Positions 50,801 through 60,531 are shown, numbered from the stretch's first letter. The stretch: DNA of 64,000 bases from Petrolisthes cinctipes (GCA_033782935.1 JAWQEG010004843.1:55061-119060); one strand, 5' to 3'. Program-made: numbers and translations. The notes: a model not told the origin generated them from the sequence alone.

Positions 50801-53374
50801 GAGAAATGCAGAAGAGCAAATACTGTTCCTTCATGGTAATATATGATATGGTAGAGAAGATGAGACAAAAGTACACACAGGGGAACAGAGTAGTACAGTA
50901 CAACAGTATGGTAGTGTAGGGCACAGATGGAAAGGAGGGACAACAATCTTGGGCATCATAATCTTTAAACAGAGAAGGAAGGGCTATAAAAATTGAATGA
51001 GGTGGTGTCAAGAAATAACAATAACTGAACAAAGCACGAAAGTAAAGATGCAAGGGAAAAACCTACAAATAGCAGAAATGCACACATTAAGAGCTGGCAA
51101 AGCACTTAATATCAAAGGTGACACATTCATGGGAATACAGTCCAAGAGCCTACAAACCAGTCACAATAGTATGTTATCCAGTGTGGTTCAAATCTCCACT
51201 GTGGTGCTCCATGCTCTATTCACTTTTGCTGATGAATTGGAGGGTCTGATTCCTCCAAACAATGCCAAGAAACAGATACCCTATTAGTACCATTGAAGGT
51301 ATCTGTTTTCTGGCATAGTTAGGAGGAACCAGTAGCCTCCCAATTTGCCAACAAGAGAATCTCCCCTTAAAATTCAACTATATAGTGGGGCTACTGTATT
51401 AAACTGTTGGCTGGTGGGCTAAATCAAGCTGTAAATCCATTTTTATTGAATCTTTGACTGACTCTGGGATACTATAACAAATACAGTATTTATTCTTGCT
51501 GTGTGAGTCTTCATTCTCATATATGAATGCAATCAATACAAACAAATCATTCCCCCCTTTTTAGTAGCATCTACAATGACATTTACATATCTCTCTGACT
51601 ACTTACTAACCTAATTCAGCTGCTCAAACATATATAATTTATCCACCAGAAAAAACTAAATAAAATGTTTGCAGATGTGAGGCATAACTGATAATAAACT
51701 GGTCCTGATCACACATACAGAAATGAGGTACTATCCAAGAATATGGTCGGGGATCTTCTATGCTATTATCTATGACTCGTATTTATCATAATAAAGTTCA
51801 CTCCTAAGCTAAAAGTTTGTTGGTTTGCATTCATTCATGGCAAGGATTGGAACCGGCACTGCTTTGAAACCATAACAAAGACTCGTAACGCAAGAGGAGG
51901 AAAATGTTCCACTGCTTCGAAATTGGCCAGAAACACTTCGGCGAAGTCAGTAATGCAAACATACGAACAAGTGCAAAATCTGAGAGGTTTAACAAATACC
52001 GGCCCAGGCTTTTATAAGCATATAAAGTTGTTGTTGTTGTTGATGTTCTCCCAGGGCAGAATGTTAACATACTGCTGTACACTAATCATTGGCAAATGTC
52101 CAGGTATTACTTTACTATCAACCTATGAGTCTAGCGTATCAAGTTGACAGTACAGTAATTTGATACAGGAAGATATATACAGGGGAAAAAAATGTTTTGG
52201 TTCCATTGACCATACATCTAAAAATAAAAAACAAAGGAAATACATAATGTAATTAGTGTTAACTGAATAATGATTTTTTCATTCGTGAGGTTATTACAAT
52301 ATTCACTTTGCAAAATCACATGTCTCAAATGACATTATGATAGCTCCTGATGGGTACTAGGTTAAATCCTGAAAATAGTAATAGTTCAGGCCAAATTAGG
52401 ATGGGTCCTTGCTACAAGAAATGAACCAAGTTGTCCTATACTATTTCAATTAGTAAATAGCTGACATATGAAAGAGATATGTGTATTGGGACAGATGTGG
52501 CAGAGCTAGGGACAGGGGAATTACCAGGTGGGCACATTCCCATCGAACTTTGCAACCTGGTTTGACTTGAGAAAGAAAGAAGATGGAGTTAGGCCTGGGA
52601 AATGTTGTAAAACATGATACAAAGGAAATACCGGTAGTCTAGAAGAAAAGAAAGGACAGCTGAAAATGTTTAATTATTTTTACCTTCATTTATTATGGAT
52701 ATGCTTTCAACTTTCATTCTCTGCACTCTCCTCTACCCAAAACCATATACCGTGTCATAATTAGGGAGGCTTTTCCATATAAAATGATGGTATTAACCAT
52801 TCAAATCACCAAAAACAAAAACACATGGTTAACTTGAAAGGTGTATTGATTGATTGTAAAATTTGGATAACATGGAAGAGATGACTGCTTCTGATCCACC
52901 ATATTTTCAACATCTCCTCTGATTAATTTTTTTTATACTCTCTTTATGCATAGTTATGTAATCATGGGCAAATTGTTTATAATTTTACTATTTCCATATT
53001 TGGTTAGCAATATTTCACTTGTGAATGTCCAGATTAGGACCATTCAGGTAAGGACTGAAGGATGCTGTGGTCCTGATTAGGTAAGGTCAGTTAAGGTTAG
53101 ACAAAACCTTCGATTCCCAGGCTCATTGCATAAAAAGCGGTCATCTCTTCCATATATACCAAAAATTTTACCAATGTCCACAGTGATGCCAGTATTTAGT
53201 GCCCAGTAACCAAATGAACTCACCAGGGTAGTGTTCAAGGAGCAACAAGGTGTGTCTCGCTTCTTTCCCCTCCTTCACATTAGCCATCACCCTGGCTGCA
53301 ATCCTCTTCTGTAACTCCCACGCTGGCAGGTACCTCATCCTCCCCAGCTTCTCAACATACACCAGTTTACTCAT
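47834..53374 (-). CDS. LIPT2: LIPT2, mitochondrial octanoyl-[ACP]:protein N-octanoyltransferase
   Basis: LipB-family enzyme that moves octanoate from acyl carrier protein to lipoyl domains (first to GCSH) in mitochondrial lipoate synthesis. Exons in transcript order: 53374-53224, 50760-50583, 49268-49153, 48048-47834, all GT-AG and in phase; 219 residues (human about 231). Visible: [17 protein letters not shown] (residues 81-97) of the acyl-binding site, [13 protein letters not shown] with the catalytic Lys144, [12 protein letters not shown] (157-168), and HIVPCG with the catalytic Cys177. The LipB Lys/Cys pair is therefore intact. The start is set at the ATG whose product [15 protein letters not shown] lines up with the human N terminus. 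An in-frame ATG at 53407 would add 11 residues, but a possible acceptor (GTGCTACAG) lies between the two. It sits just downstream of SDHAF1 on the same strand. Intron 2 holds a decayed non-LTR retrotransposon. Confidence 0.94.
48049..49152 (-). other. LIPT2 intron 3
   Basis: Between donor GTATTT next to 49153 and acceptor CCACCAG next to 48048. A+T-rich, with no recognised gene or complete element. Confidence 0.8.
49310..50140 (-). pseudogene. Decayed non-LTR retrotransposon reverse transcriptase
   Basis: Minus-strand frames encode reverse-transcriptase fragments: [34 protein letters not shown] (the expected AYD is AYY), [20 protein letters not shown], then in another frame [18 protein letters not shown], where the usual ADD catalytic box is degraded. 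A C-terminal [18 protein letters not shown] piece follows. Frame change at about 49650-49700, missing spacer residues after REGLW and a large gap before the C-terminal piece show it is dead. It lies in LIPT2 intron 2, in the same sense as the gene. Confidence 0.88.
50761..53223 (-). other. LIPT2 intron 1
   Basis: Donor GTGAGT next to 53224, acceptor TTTCCACAG next to 50760. It holds a fold-back copy near 51236-51370 and a possible retroposon remnant at 51840-52080, which on the minus strand has a (CAA)n tract. A dispersed repeat with GAAGGATGCTGTG at about 53055 has a relative at about 35180. Confidence 0.75.
51236..51370. mobile_element. Fold-back element in LIPT2 intron 1
   Basis: GGGTCTGATTCCTCCAAACA, ATGCCAAGAAACAGATACC and the inverse GGTATCTGTTTTCTGGCATA, AGGAGGAACCAGTAGCCTCC, with a right end TCCCCTTAA. 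The left TTAA is not preserved. Confidence 0.65.
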
Positions 53375-53654
53375 CTCTTTGAGGTTAACTGTAGCACAAC
53401 ACAACATTAAAATCTACTATAATGTCCGTTTTTTTTTTTCATTAGGACAACAATAAATTGAAGAGTCTTAACCCCATATGCCGTAAATAAAGGCTTACGT
53501 TAAGTCTCGCTCACAACAGAACCGACCGACCTATTCTACCCTTTCCAATTGTGTCTCATTTCCACACATGCCTCAAAAAATAGTACGTTACGTATCACTC
53601 ACAACAGAACCTACCGACCTAACCTGACCTAATCTAACCATTTCAATTTTTGCC
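53375..53654 (-). promoter_or_regulatory. Compact SDHAF1-LIPT2 intergenic gap
   Basis: 280 bp that must hold the SDHAF1 3' end and either the LIPT2 promoter or a read-through segment. An acceptor-like GTGCTACAG (AG at 53390-53389) lies 14 bases before the LIPT2 ATG. Most of the gap is a tandem duplication (53498-53662). No canonical minus-strand poly(A) hexamer was found. Confidence 0.5.
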
Positions 53655-53662
53655 TCATTTCT
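53498..53662. repeat. Tandem duplication overlapping the SDHAF1 stop codon
   Basis: Two diverged copies, about 53498-53568 and 53587-53662, share CGTTA.GT.TC.CTCACAACAGAACC.ACCGACCTA and a TGYCTCATTT end. The second copy runs into the last codons and stop of SDHAF1 on the minus strand. Confidence 0.7.
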
Positions 53663-53888
53663 GAAACCTTCCCATGCCATCGACAAACGGATCCTGCATC
53701 ATCTGTAGCTTCCTCCAGCCTTGTCTCATGAGATGCTCTATCCTCAGCACCTCTGTCTTGGGGATGGTGGCGTTCTTGCGAAACTCGTGCTTCACATTAT
53801 CTCTAAACCCCGGCTTCTTCTCGGCTGCCCTCAGACACTGCTTGTACATCCTCAACACCTCCAGCTGCATTTTACTGTGTCTGGGCAT
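53655..53888 (-). CDS. SDHAF1: SDHAF1, succinate dehydrogenase assembly factor 1
   Basis: Mitochondrial matrix LYR-family protein that helps Fe-S cluster loading of SDHB during complex II maturation. A single exon of 77 residues starts MPRHSKMQLEVL. It aligns without gaps to the first part of human SDHAF1, including KPG at 25-27, EFR at 35-37, VLRIE at 47-51, and R55 and G57, which correspond to human disease sites. The LYR tripeptide at 14-16 reads MYK here, a conservative change in the signature. It ends after MGRFQK and lacks the longer human tail. It lies head to tail with LIPT2, 280 bp between its stop and the LIPT2 start, with no AATAAA or ATTAAA on the minus strand in the gap. Confidence 0.93.
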   Translation of the reverse strand: MPRHSKMQLEVLRMYKQCLRAAEKKPGFRDNVKHEFRKNATIPKTEVLRIEHLMRQGWRKLQMMQDPFVDGMGRFQK

Positions 53889-54224
53889 TGTTTGTATATA
53901 TTATTTGTTGGTGTTTGGATATATTAACTTGTAATTTGTTTGGATATATTAATTTGTTATTTGGATATATTAATTTGTTGTTCCAAGGCACCACACTTCA
54001 TTTACCAACTCTTACATCACACTTTATCTACCAACTCCTCTTATATCACACTTTATCTATCACCTTTATATCACACTATCTATCACACTTTATCTATCAA
54101 CACTATATCACTTTGTCCATGTCAACTGGTCCGTATACATGCTTCGATTTACTGAGTATCAAAGGTAAAATTAGGTCAACTTTTCACGGCTAAGTTGATG
54201 GCTGTCCCCGTGTTTATAACCTTA

Positions 54225-54313
54225 CAGTGTTGCCAGGTCTGCTTCACGAAATGTACCCAACTTCATCAGAATTATTTACCTTTTTACCTCAATAATTCCT
54301 TGTTTACTCTTGA
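54225..54313 (-). promoter_or_regulatory. Promoter-proximal repeat copy B (upstream of SDHAF1)
   Basis: Minus-strand relative of 34430-34522, ending in GCAGACCTGGCAACACTG 336 bp before the SDHAF1 ATG. It has the same orientation relative to its gene as copy A has to AP3M1. It could instead be a dispersed repeat that happens to lie near two starts. Confidence 0.6.
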
Positions 54314-55044
54314 AGATTGTCGTACAGTACATACATTAAATTTACTATCTTCTTGGTTGTAATTTCCCCATTTACTCTTAATTAAACAATCTTTATATAT
54401 AATTTCCCCATTGGTATATCTAATTCCCCATGTGTAGGGAAAATCTTCATATCTGGCTACACTAATAATGGTTGGACGGACGGACAGTAACATGATGCAT
54501 GGATTACCTAAGGGGTTATATATCGGATCGATTTTTATTTTACACACATGATTGATTACATGAAGAAAACACTGTATAAAAGCAAAAGAAGACTGAAATA
54601 TAAATAAAGTATGGGAACCGAAGAAAGCCGATATAAAATAGATAATAACAAAATGACTGGATGAAAATTGTTAAGAGTTCCCATGAAATGTCCAATAGTT
54701 CCATTTTCTGTAAAGCCACACAGAAGGTAAAGGTCTATTTCTAGCGAGGAGAGCTGATATTTCACAACCTAAGATAACAGTACACCAGTTGTAAATGGAA
54801 ATATTTTAATATTCAGACGTGGATGAGTTTACGAGTATAATTATTATGACTAAGATAGATCCCAATAGTGTTATGTAAGTTCGTAATAACTGTGTTAGAC
54901 TAGCTACTGCATACATGGCATAATACTGTAGCCAAAACTGTATGCTAGAATATCCATGGTGTTATGGTACCTGCTGGCATCTACCATACATCACAAGAGT
55001 CCTACAGGTCACGCTAGCTGCTGATTGGCTAATATTAGTGTAGC

Positions 55045-55228
55045 TCTGATCCTGTCCATCGGCGTGTGTGCCCTCCAGGATCACAAGCAACTACGACCCA
55101 GGCACGCTGGCCTGTGACTGGTCAATAATATGTAACCTCTGATCCTGCTCATCATGTGTGTTCTCCAGGATCACGAGCAACTATAACTCAGACATGCTGG
55201 CCTGTGACTGGTCAATATTATATCTCTT
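55045..55228. repeat. Tandem duplication of about 92 bp
   Basis: Two copies with CTCTGATCCTG, CTCCAGGATCAC.AGCAACTA and ACGCTGGCCTGTGACTGGTC (ATGCTGG.. in copy two). Confidence 0.88.
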
Positions 55229-55711
55229 TGATCTGTATATCCCTATATATATCGCCCTGTTTTTGAAAATGAAGTGGTGGATACAAGTATTTATTCATTG
55301 TATATCTAGGGACTATAGTTTATCTCCTCAAATACATATCTGCATACAGATACTCGTTATGTTATTCGCCTCTACTGTAGTGTGAACAACCAAAAATAAA
55401 AGTGAGGCCATCATTGTGTCATCTTGTACCGGCACTATTGGTCCACACACCTGGCATACACATTACACACACACAGACACACAGCCGGCACACACACACA
55501 CACACACACCAATAAAATATTACACAAGCTAAATATCATCCATATGGTGGCTATGAGTCATGTGGCTGAGAATTCCATCAAAGTATCATGCTTTTACCAT
55601 GAGTAGGTATGGTATGGTATAGTATGGGGGGGATATGAGTATATATAGGCTTTATTAAGGGGATATAAAAGTCAAGTAAGAGGGGGGGGAGGGAGAGAAG
55701 GAGCGTGAGGT

Positions 55712-55875
55712 TGTAATGGGACCCTGTGATGTAGTCAGAAAATTGGAGATAAACGAGTCCTTCAAATATTGCCTTGCACGAAACACCACCTACATGAAAA
55801 GAGCTTGTTTTTGTGGCATGGTCAGGAGGAATCAGAAGTCTTCAATTTACATACACGAGTACAGGGTACTTTTAA
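55712..55875. mobile_element. Fold-back element, GGGACCCTGTGATG subfamily
   Basis: Left arm GGGACCCTGTGATGTAGTCA, GAAAATTGGAGAT, GAGTCCTTCAAATATTGCC; the right side has GGCATGGTCAGGAGGAATC. It is nearly the reverse complement of 63360-63290. The left TTAA is lost and the right TTAA is present. Confidence 0.7.
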
Positions 55876-56039
55876 TGGAGATGGTGAAAAGGGTAGGTAG
55901 TTAGGTATGATAAGGAGAAGGTCGAAAGAGATTGGGACTAAAGAAGGTAAGCGTAAGGGGGGTTGAGTAATTAAAGGGGACTGGTGGGAAGGGACAGGGG
56001 AAGAAGAGACTGAGTATTAGGGAACAAGGATGTGGTATA

Positions 56040-56880
56040 TGGGGATCAGCAAGGGTTGGGATAGGTAGGGTAGGACAAGGCAGGAAAAAGCAGGGCAGGG
56101 TAGGGTACTGCAGAGGCGAGGAGAGCAAGTTTGGATGGGGCAGGAGAAGAGAAGGTAGGGTAGGGCAGGGCAAGGCAGGGCAGGGCAGGGCAAGGCAAAG
56201 TTAGGAACAGTAAGGCTGAGAAAAAAAAATAACAGAGTAAGGCAGGGCATGGCATGGCATGGAAAGACAAGACAAGGTAGGCAGGGAAGAGCAGGGCAGG
56301 GGAGGACATGATTAGGGAAGGGTAGGGTAGGGATGGGTTGGTTAGAGCAGGAAGAGAAAGGGAGGGGAAGGATAGGGCAGGAGGGGGAGGAAAAGACTGG
56401 GTTAGGGTATAGGGAAGGCAAGGGTAGGGCGAGGTATAGGGTAGGGCTGGAGAACAAGACTGGGGTAAGGTAGGTAAGGGTAGGGTAGGGCGAGGTGGGT
56501 AGGAGGGGGAGGAAAAGACTAGGGTAGGGAAGGGAAGGCAAGGGTAGGGCCAGCTATAGGGTAGGAGGGGGAGGACATGACTGGGGTAAGGTAGGTAAGG
56601 CAAGGGTAGGGCGAGGTGGGTAGGAGGGGGAGGACAAGACTGGGTTAGGGTAGGGTAGGGTAGGGCGAGGTAAGGTAGGAGGGGGAGGAAAAGACTGGGT
56701 TAGGGTATAGGGAAGGCAAGGGTAGGGCGAGGTATAGGGTAGGGCTGGAGGACAAGACTGGGGTAGGGTAGGGTAGGCAAGGGCAGGGCGAGGTATAGGG
56801 TAGGGCTGGAGGACAAGACTGGGGTAGGGTAGGGTAGGGAAGGCAAGGGTAGGGTAGGGTAGGGGAGACAGACATACAGA
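56040..56880. repeat. Purine-rich GGTAGGGTA minisatellite
   Basis: Long array built on TAGGGTAGGG, GGCAAGGGTAGGGCGAGGTA and GGAGGACAAGACTGGGGTA. Some higher-order units of about 70-80 bp repeat (for example near 56400, 56700 and 56760). Confidence 0.9.
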
Positions 56881-57049
56881 CAGAGTTAGTGTACATGGGT
56901 GGTGAGATGAACTAGTGTGGTGGTGACCGTGAGAGGGACAAGATGAACAGGGGCGCCTCTCCCCACCACCTCACCCTCACCAGTCCACTCAACACAACAT
57001 CATCCACCAGGCTTGGACTCTCCTTCCATAATGACCTCCACCTGACGAG

Positions 57050-57280
57050 AGGTAAGGTGGTGTGAGGTAGGGTGGTGTGTGAGGTAAAGCATATATGTAA
57101 GGCAGTATAGGGTGTGAGAAATAGTGTGTGCGAGGTAAGAGTGTGTGAAGTAGGGTGTGTGAAGTAGGGTGTGTGAGGCAGGGTGTGTGAGGTAAAAGTA
57201 TACATATAAGATAACATAGGGTGTGAGAGGTAGAGGGTGTGTGAGGCAGGGTGTGTGAGGTAGAGGGTGTGTGAGACAGG
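57050..57280. repeat. GTGTGTGAGGTAGGGT minisatellite
   Basis: Irregular tandem units of 14-18 bp with GTGTGTGAGGTAG or GTGTGTGAAGTAGG. Confidence 0.88.
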
Positions 57281-57604
57281 CTTTTTATTTTCATCATATC
57301 GTGTTCATTCCTTCATTTCATTCACGTCCACCCCAAATCAAAATGTATAATAACATATCATCAACTGTGTAGCCTATGTCTATATGTGGTTTCTATACAT
57401 ACTTAATATTTCCCACAGAACCACAATTATCTGGAAACAAAATTTGTACACGAGGCTGATATATTTGTAGAGAACTTTATTTTTGTTTTGTTTTCCGATC
57501 TTAGTGACGCAGAAAAGGTCAGAGGGTTTAGGTACCTGTCAGTAACGTCGCTACTTTTCACCATCGTTTAGTTAAGTGGGTAATAGTACACATTTGGTAT
57601 AGAC

Positions 57605-57735
57605 ATTAGAGTTCCTTGATTCCTCCAAAGTATGTCAGGCAGAAAACACAAAAATAATGGTGGTCTGTTTGTTGCTTGGAATAGTTTGGAGGAATCAGTT
57701 GCACCAGATTTATCGCCAACACTGTACTTCCCTCT
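57605..57735. mobile_element. Fold-back element (GATTCCTCC family)
   Basis: CCTTGATTCCTCCAAAGTAT, AACACAAAAATAATGGTGG, TTTGGAGGAATCAGTTGCAC and CCAACACTGTACTTCCCTC. Matches the 8.2-8.7 kb copies. Confidence 0.65.
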
Positions 57736-58167
57736 TCATGACCAGACACCAATTCCATATCAACACATTTAGATTATTTTAACAGTTAAGTTGAAATTTA
57801 CACACCAAAACATTATTATATTATTTACTGTAGGTTCGTATTCCTCTATAGTCGAAGCCGAAGGACTGACTGAAATATTGCCCGAAGTATCAGTCCCACG
57901 AGTCGATAATAAGATCTCTTTCCATGCAGTGACCTCGGTGATAGGACTTGAAAAATAAAGAAAGAAATACATACATAAATTCCACAACCCGATCACAGTT
58001 ATACTCCCACAACCCGAAGACAGTACCGACTCCAAGGACTAGGAATATACGACACTCCAAACACGATAATTATAATATGAATGATGCATATGTTGAGTTA
58101 GTATAGTTCCCCGGTCCGATATATAGGAAAATTAATGCCTATACGGATGCACCCCAAACGTCACTGT

Positions 58168-58372
<205 letters not shown>

Positions 58373-58609
58373 CTGTCTCCATCCCTCATCCCCCACTCTA
58401 GACTGTGACGCAAATATCTGGACGGTGATTGGTCGGTGACGTAAATATCAGCATGGACAGTGATTGGCTGACCGATATAACACCCTCAATGCTCACTGGT
58501 CATAGTAGTTGTTGTTAAAATTATAATTATAGATGTAGGCCCATGCAGGGTGACACTCTACTTATTATTATTATATCAAGGAGAGAAATTTTAAACGATG
58601 TATACTGTA

Positions 58610-58745
58610 ACTTGATTGTGAGGTCTACTGAATCTTCCACACTGTATCATTTGAAGTTGCATTGAGGTGGTCTGTTTCCTGGGGATTGTTTGGACTTTGG
58701 AGGAATCAGTACCCTTCAAATTTATCATAAAAGAGGTTCTCCCTT
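58610..58745. mobile_element. Diverged fold-back element (GATTCCTCC family)
   Basis: CTACTGAATCTTCCACACTG, then GGTCTGTTTCCTGGGGATT, then TTGGAGGAATCAGTACCC and a right end TTCTCCCTTTA. Confidence 0.5.
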
Positions 58746-58989
58746 TAGCTTTGTATACTTTGCTCATTCTTATTCATTATTTTGTAAACCTATTAGTTAT
58801 TTTTTACATTATATATCTTTTAGTGTTGTACATACATATATACATTCGACCACCACTGAGCCAGGTTATATAAAGAAGAGCAAGTAAATATGTATACGAC
58901 TGTACATCATAGTGTTGCCCTTCCTTCCCTACTAACCTTGAGCAAGTTTATAAATATATCACCTATGCATAGTTCACCTCAAAGTTCTT

Positions 58990-59160
58990 ACAACATCAAA
59001 CCATCACCACCACCTCCACCACCACCACCACCACCATCACCAATACCAGCATCATCACTATAACCACCACTATAATCCATCTTGACGATCCACCACCACC
59101 ACCATCACCACCACCACCTCATTGTTCTTACATCACCATCACCACTGCCACCAGAAACAT
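58990..59160. repeat. ACC-rich trinucleotide zone
   Basis: Irregular CCA/CAC/ATC trinucleotides that encode a His-rich frame. Similar DNA recurs at 59580-59720. Confidence 0.8.
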
Positions 59161-59229
59161 ATCCATACTCAAATCACTCATCAATCCATACAAACACTCA
59201 AGCTGCATGCACAATCTCCTAACATCCAC

Positions 59230-59514
59230 CCATCTGAATCCTCCCTTCCTCGTGAGGACAGAGTCCACCTGGCCAGGTTGCAATGTGGCCACCACCCAGC
59301 CCTTCTGACTTATAACAAGAAGCTAGATGGAGCCATTGTAGATGCTGTCCAGGATGTAACACAGCACCCCATTCTATTAAACACATTATGTACACAACCA
59401 CACTCGCCAACAACACTTCATACACACTCTGAGGGCATTGTGGGAAAGCCCAGTTCAGGCCATGGCCTTCCTCAGAAGCTCGGGGCTGCTCGGCTAGACA
59501 GCTTGAGGAACATC

Positions 59515-59555
<41 letters not shown>

Positions 59556-59556
59556 C
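59230..59556 (+). pseudogene. 3' end of a non-LTR retrotransposon with (CAA)n tail
   Basis: Frame-continuous peptide with LPREDRVHLARLQCGHHPAL, typical of the C-terminal region of non-LTR retrotransposon ORF2. Then come decayed stretches (Cys/His spacing largely lost), GGGCTGCTCGGCTAGACAGC, TTGAGGAACATC, and about 13 CAA units. No reverse transcriptase core is present. Confidence 0.72.
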
Positions 59557-59994
59557 CAGCACCATCACTATCATCCATTTTGGCTAACCACCACAACAAC
59601 AACCACAACGACCACCAACACCAATACCACCACCACCATATTAATAGCAAACCCCACCCTTATTAAACCTCTTCTACCACCATCATTACCATCCCTCCAC
59701 CACCACCATCACCACCACCTTAACCCTCTCGAACACGTGCGTCATAATTATGTGCGTCAACGGAGCCCGAGTGTTATCAGTGACGTAGACTTGGCATCAT
59801 TATGTAGACACCACCTCTCAGATAAACACTGACCAAAAAACATTAGTGCCGTATCCTGCCTGTCCTTGTAGGGAAGAAACACACCAGTACAGTATTCTAA
59901 GTCGTGGCTGGCAGGGGTATTGTCTATTGTAACAGTTAAAAATGTCGTAACTAAGGATATTAAAGTGGTATAATTATAGTAAACTAGTGGTGTT

Positions 59995-60210
59995 TGTAAA
60001 TCTGCAGCAACTGATTCCTCCAAACTATTTCAAGCAACAGGATACCATTAGAGTTATTCATTGGTTTTGTTGTTGTTGTTGTTGTTGTTGTTGAAGTTCC
60101 TCAAGCTGCATGTCTGACCGAGCAGCCCAGGATAATTGGTTTTGTTTCCTGATATACTTTGGAGGAATTAATGTAGGCTACAAAAAGTGTATTAACCCCT
60201 TAATAATATG
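59995..60210. mobile_element. Fold-back element carrying a nested retroposon insertion
   Basis: GCAACTGATTCCTCCAAACT on the left and TACTTTGGAGGAATTAATGT on the right mark the family. The centre is split by an insertion at 60072-60134. Confidence 0.7.
60072..60134 (-). mobile_element. 63 bp truncated retroposon with target-site duplication
   Basis: Minus-strand GGGCTGCTCGGTCAGACATG, CAGCTTGAGGAACTTCAACA and a (CAA)n tail, flanked by ATTGGTTTTGTT at 60060-60071 and 60135-60146. It matches the 3' end of the remnant at 59230-59556. Confidence 0.8.
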
Positions 60211-60430
60211 TATCCCAGAGTGGAGGTACTGACTGATTGATTGACTGGTGGGCAGGCTATAGATAAGGAAGGTGTAGTGGGATATAAAATAAGGCCTTCG
60301 TCGAGATCTTCCGCTCTATTACTTCAACTCCCAACATAACAGAAAGGAAGGGATGGGTGGGAAGGGTAGAGGAGGAAAGATAAAGGTAGGGAAGGAAAAG
60401 GAAGGGATGGATGGGAGGGAAGGGAAGGGC

Positions 60431-60531
<101 letters not shown>

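Noticed and set aside
51180..51210. tRNA gene suggested by GGTTCAAATCTCC
   Set aside because: No matching A box or acceptor stem could be found around it.
53375..53407. LIPT2 start at the upstream in-frame ATG (53407)
   Set aside because: The extra 11 residues have no counterpart in LIPT2, and an acceptor-like AG lies between the two ATGs; kept as an alternative only.
53600..53640. CCTAACCTGACCTAATCTAACC as telomeric CCTAA repeats
   Set aside because: Only a few degenerate units, inside the local tandem duplication.
56017..56603. Minus-strand frames rich in Leu-Pro-Cys-Tyr
   Set aside because: Product of the purine-rich minisatellite; no domain, no splice context.
56040..56880. Interstitial telomere array
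   Set aside because: Arthropod telomeres are typically TTAGG; this array is based on TAGGG/GTAGGG with long variant units and does not show regular TTAGG.
59122..59832. 236-codon frame with poly-Asn, poly-Thr and His runs
   Set aside because: Only the middle (LPREDRVHLARLQCGHH) resembles protein, and that belongs to a retrotransposon remnant; the rest is trinucleotide repeat.
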